From JAEZFI01 sp044508215 (GTDB lineage Bacteria; Actinomycetota; Acidimicrobiia; Acidimicrobiales; Microtrichaceae), in assembly GCA_044508215.1 (NCBI GenBank), contig JBIQID010000148.1, positions 1 to 6,524 on the forward strand: a stretch of 6,524 nucleotides of DNA, given 5' to 3'. This document shows positions 4,716 through 6,524 of the stretch, in pieces. Below the pieces are notes generated by a model, which saw nothing but the letters and a program-made list of their open reading frames with translations, did no database searches and was not told the DNA's origin. The first letter of the stretch is position 1, and each line of letters begins with the position of its first letter. Made by a program: the position numbers and the translations under genes.

Positions 4716-5503
4716 CGGGCAGCCGGGTCGTGCTCGCCAGCCTCTCGGCTGCGATGGACGGCGGCTTCACGGCCGTCGCCGACGTGTCCGCAGCGATGGC
4801 GACGAGCGGGACGACCGACCAGCACCGACTCATCGGTGGTGTCGCCGTCATGCTCCATGTGGAGCGACTCGGGCTCGACCTCCCGCTGCGGGCAACCGGC
4901 GATGCCGACTTCGGCGTGCCTCCCTATGTCCTTCGCGAACCCGACCTCGTCGACGCGATCGAGGCCCTGGGCTACCGGAAGGTTGCTGGCAACCGATGGG
5001 AACGCCGGATCGACGATCGCCGCGTCGCGGCCGTCGACCTGCTCATCCCGACGTACCGATCACGCGCCCGGGACACCGTCACGATTGGCTCAGTCGTCAC
5101 GAGCGAGGTTCCCGGACTCGCCGAGGCCCTCCAACGCCCGCCGGTGACCGTCGAGATCGAGTTGCTGCTCACCGACGGTGGCACGCTGTCGACGTCGGTC
5201 GCGCTGCCCGATGCGGTGGGGATGCTGGCGCTCAAGACGTTGGTTCGCACCGTCCGGACCGAGGAACGCGACGTCGGGGACCTGTGGCGGTGTCTCGAGA
5301 TCGCTGCTGCTGAAGGAGTCGAACCGGAGACATTTGAGTCGAGCGAGCCGCTCAGAGGTGTCCGGGCCGCTCTCTGGAGAGAGCTCGGCCCCGACGGGAC
5401 CGCGCTCGACGTACTGACCGCCGGGCTCCAAGCCGACCCGGCCGCGCGACTCCGGACCAGGGTGCGCGCCCTCCTCACCGAGACCGTCGGCCAGGCTGGG
5501 TGA
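4712..5503 (+). CDS. Nucleotidyltransferase-fold protein, AbiEii-like toxin
   Basis: 263 residues, starting at the ATG within the ATGA overlap. The fold is indicated by LIGGVAVMLHVERLG (40-54) followed by RATGDADFGV (60-69): the GG...DxD motif of minimal nucleotidyltransferases, with Asp64 and Asp66 as metal ligands. A third acidic residue is likely Asp109 in AVDLLIP. Downstream, LALKTLVRT (172-180) and ERDVGDLWRCLEIA (185-198) match the K...RD..DL region of AbiEii/AbiGii-type proteins. AbiEii-family toxins transfer nucleotides, blocking translation or growth; related members include MenT toxins that modify tRNA. All key acidic residues appear intact, so activity is plausible. The target is unknown, and a housekeeping or antibiotic-modifying nucleotidyltransferase cannot be excluded. 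The stop codon falls inside a hairpin shared with the convergent gene. Confidence 0.72.
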   Translation: MTGSRVVLASLSAAMDGGFTAVADVSAAMATSGTTDQHRLIGGVAVMLHVERLGLDLPLRATGDADFGVPPYVLREPDLVDAIEALGYRKVAGNRWERRIDDRRVAAVDLLIPTYRSRARDTVTIGSVVTSEVPGLAEALQRPPVTVEIELLLTDGGTLSTSVALPDAVGMLALKTLVRTVRTEERDVGDLWRCLEIAAAEGVEPETFESSEPLRGVRAALWRELGPDGTALDVLTAGLQADPAARLRTRVRALLTETVGQAG

Positions 5504-5511
5504 GCCGGCCG
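5488..5511. terminator. GC hairpin between convergent genes, possible bidirectional terminator
   Basis: CGGCC, a bulged A, then GGCT (5488-5497) pair with AGCCGGCCG (5503-5511) around a 5-base loop: nine pairs. The stem spans the stop codon of the nucleotidyltransferase gene and lies 9 bases beyond the end of the minus gene at 5521. There is no T-tract on either strand. Confidence 0.45.
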
Positions 5512-5520
5512 CAACCAGGA

Positions 5521-6078
5521 TCAGCGAACGGCCTGGAGGTGGGCGTTCACCAACGCCAGGTCGAACGCTGCCGGATCGATGGGGCGACCGACCCACCCAC
5601 TCAGGTGCTCGTACTCCTGGTGCGTGGGGTCGGCGAGCACCGCGAGGAGGTGCTCGTAGCCCCAGGAACCGCCCACGTCCTCGGGCGGGCAGGCGTTGGC
5701 CCCATCGAGGCAGACGGCGAACTTCAGGCCCTTCGGCATCCGCCAGACGCGGTGGACGGTGACGTCGTGTTCCCATGAGTCGCCGAAGTCGTACTCGTAG
5801 GTGAAGCGCTCGTTGGACCCGATGGCGCCGACGACGGTGAAGTCCTTCTCCTGCAGCTCGTCGTCGGGGTACTCATCGAACTGCATCCCGTAACGCTCGC
5901 CACCGATCTCGAAGGCGTGGAGGTGGCAGTCCTCCCACCCCATCGCCGCCTGGAACGTGCGGTGCAGCTTGTCGAGCCGAACGCTCCCCGGAACGAGAAG
6001 CCGGCGCCAGACCCGAGGCTGGACCTCGCGCAGCTCGATGGTGCAGTCGAGGACGGGCTGCCCAGGCGGGGTCGGCAT
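5521..6078 (-). CDS. Plasmid pRiA4b ORF-3 family protein
   Basis: 185 residues, close to the usual length of a one-domain family member. The ATG at 6078 is the only start after an in-frame upstream TGA; no strong ribosome site is visible. Family marks in order: LREVQPRVWRRLLVPG (16-31), KLHRTFQAAMGW (37-48), HLHAFEIGGERYG (52-64), YEYDFGDSWEHDV (94-106) and CPPEDVGGSWGYEHLL (130-145). These are the conserved blocks of the pRiA4b ORF-3-like domain (named from an Agrobacterium rhizogenes plasmid gene), widespread in bacteria and on mobile DNA, without an established biochemical function. The conserved His, Asp and Cys residues hint at a metal or nucleic-acid site, but this is inference. It converges on the AbiE-like operon with a 17-base gap. 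Confidence 0.88.
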   Translation of the reverse strand: MPTPPGQPVLDCTIELREVQPRVWRRLLVPGSVRLDKLHRTFQAAMGWEDCHLHAFEIGGERYGMQFDEYPDDELQEKDFTVVGAIGSNERFTYEYDFGDSWEHDVTVHRVWRMPKGLKFAVCLDGANACPPEDVGGSWGYEHLLAVLADPTHQEYEHLSGWVGRPIDPAAFDLALVNAHLQAVR

Positions 6079-6217
6079 CCGATCGAGGGTAGATCCAGGG
6101 AGGTTGGACCATCGTCCGACTCCAAGGATCAGTCATCTCGCGAGCGGGTGACCGGGCTCGACCCGCAGTCCCACGACGGTCACTCCATTGGGTGTTTCCT
6201 AGTCGGGTCCACGGATG

Positions 6218-6249
6218 ATCGCTCGGGCACAGTCGGATCCTCGAGCGAT
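6218..6249. repeat. Inverted repeat upstream of the small gene at 6259
   Basis: ATCGCTCG (6218-6225) and CGAGCGAT (6242-6249) are perfect inverted arms around 16 bases. GATGATCG also recurs directly at 6214-6221 and 6247-6254. The block ends 9 bases before the ATG, so it could be an operator, or a leader hairpin affecting translation. Confidence 0.4.
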
Positions 6250-6258
6250 GATCGGACG

Positions 6259-6438
6259 ATGGCGAACGAGACCCGCACCTTCCGCTTCTCCATCACGTTC
6301 AACGTCGAGCTTGGGCACCCGGCGTACGACGATCCCGAGTGGGCCGCTGACGCTGCTTGGGGCGCCTTGACGAACATGTACAGCCTTCGGGCGAACTACT
6401 CGGACCCCGAGGAGATCGAGTACGACGGGCCGATCTGA
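6259..6438 (+). CDS. Small acidic 59-residue hypothetical protein
   Basis: Starts at the ATG at 6259; no other in-frame start is close upstream and the ribosome site is weak. The sequence opens with a probable beta-strand pair, ETRTFRFSITFNVEL (4-18). A helical segment with paired Trp follows (PEWAADAAWGALTNMY, 26-41), then an acidic tail, DPEEIEYDGPI. Such a strand-helix pattern with a predicted low pI resembles many small uncharacterised soluble proteins; I recognise no family. It ends four bases before the probable stop of a convergent gene. Confidence 0.55.
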   Translation: MANETRTFRFSITFNVELGHPAYDDPEWAADAAWGALTNMYSLRANYSDPEEIEYDGPI

Positions 6439-6442
6439 ATCC

Positions 6443-6524
6443 CTACGGTCCGACCTCACAGATCGGCCAGTCCGCATCGTCGGCGATCGAAGCGCCACGG
6501 GCGAGGAGTTCTGTGCTCCCGACT
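6443..6524 (-). CDS. C-terminal end of an unidentified protein (partial)
   Basis: From the right edge, one minus-strand frame reads to a TAG at 6445-6443 with a natural-looking composition: GSTELLARGASIADDADW, then PICEVGP. Codon use fits the region. Only 26 residues are visible, so no function can be assigned. Another frame on this strand is also open but has an Arg/Ser-rich, shadow-like translation. Confidence 0.4.
   Translation of the reverse strand, partial: VGSTELLARGASIADDADWPICEVGP

Noticed and set aside
5090..5776. Minus open frame spanning the end of the nucleotidyltransferase and the pRiA4b gene
   Set aside because: It is an out-of-frame shadow of two well-supported genes, with Arg/Gly/Pro-rich translation and no motif.
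1..6524. CRISPR array, tRNA, rRNA, insertion sequence or integrase
   Set aside because: I saw no regularly spaced long repeats, no tRNA-like cloverleaf and no transposase or recombinase motifs. The repeats found are short and promoter-associated.

Overview
The window is high-GC DNA with strong G/C preference at third codon positions, GTG as well as ATG starts, Actinobacteria-like -10 elements (TAnnnT) and probably one leaderless gene. This fits a high-GC actinobacterium. An environmental lineage such as Acidimicrobiia is possible, but nothing here fixes the taxon. I see no tRNA, rRNA, insertion sequence, integrase or CRISPR array. The genes are mostly short, single-gene or two-gene units pointing in both directions, which looks like ordinary or mildly accessory chromosome.

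Layout. Positions 1-481 (minus) hold the N-terminal 160 residues of an AAA/NACHT-type ATPase resembling large LuxR-type (LAL) regulators. A divergent, repeat-rich gap (482-657) separates it from a secreted PKD-like lipoprotein (658-1065, plus), which ends in a strong GC hairpin. Next come a cysteine-containing small lipoprotein (1257-1616, plus), whose probable -10 element sits in the centre of a palindrome, and a DUF2277 protein (1656-1910, plus). From 2121 to 2691 lie two small minus-strand genes of unknown function, at 2121-2429 and 2527-2691. A third lipoprotein-type precursor (2783-3757, plus) is a serine lipase/esterase with a GHSEG nucleophile elbow.

After a 271-base gap comes the most notable unit: a two-gene operon (4029-4715 and 4712-5503, plus) joined by an ATGA overlap. 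The first gene encodes a winged-HTH protein with an AbiEi-like C-terminal segment. The second encodes a nucleotidyltransferase-fold protein with AbiEii-like motifs. The pair looks like a divergent type IV toxin-antitoxin or AbiE-type phage-defence module. Its promoter appears to give a leaderless mRNA, and a 12-bp-period direct repeat lies just upstream of the -35 element, a natural site for autorepression by the HTH protein.

Downstream, a pRiA4b ORF-3-like protein (5521-6078, minus) converges on the module across a shared GC hairpin. An acidic 59-residue protein of unknown function follows (6259-6438, plus), and it faces the probable C-terminal end of another minus-strand gene running off the right edge.

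Apart from the AbiE-like pair, I see no evidence that the genes act in one pathway. Three of them encode proteins probably exported and lipid-anchored at the cell surface.
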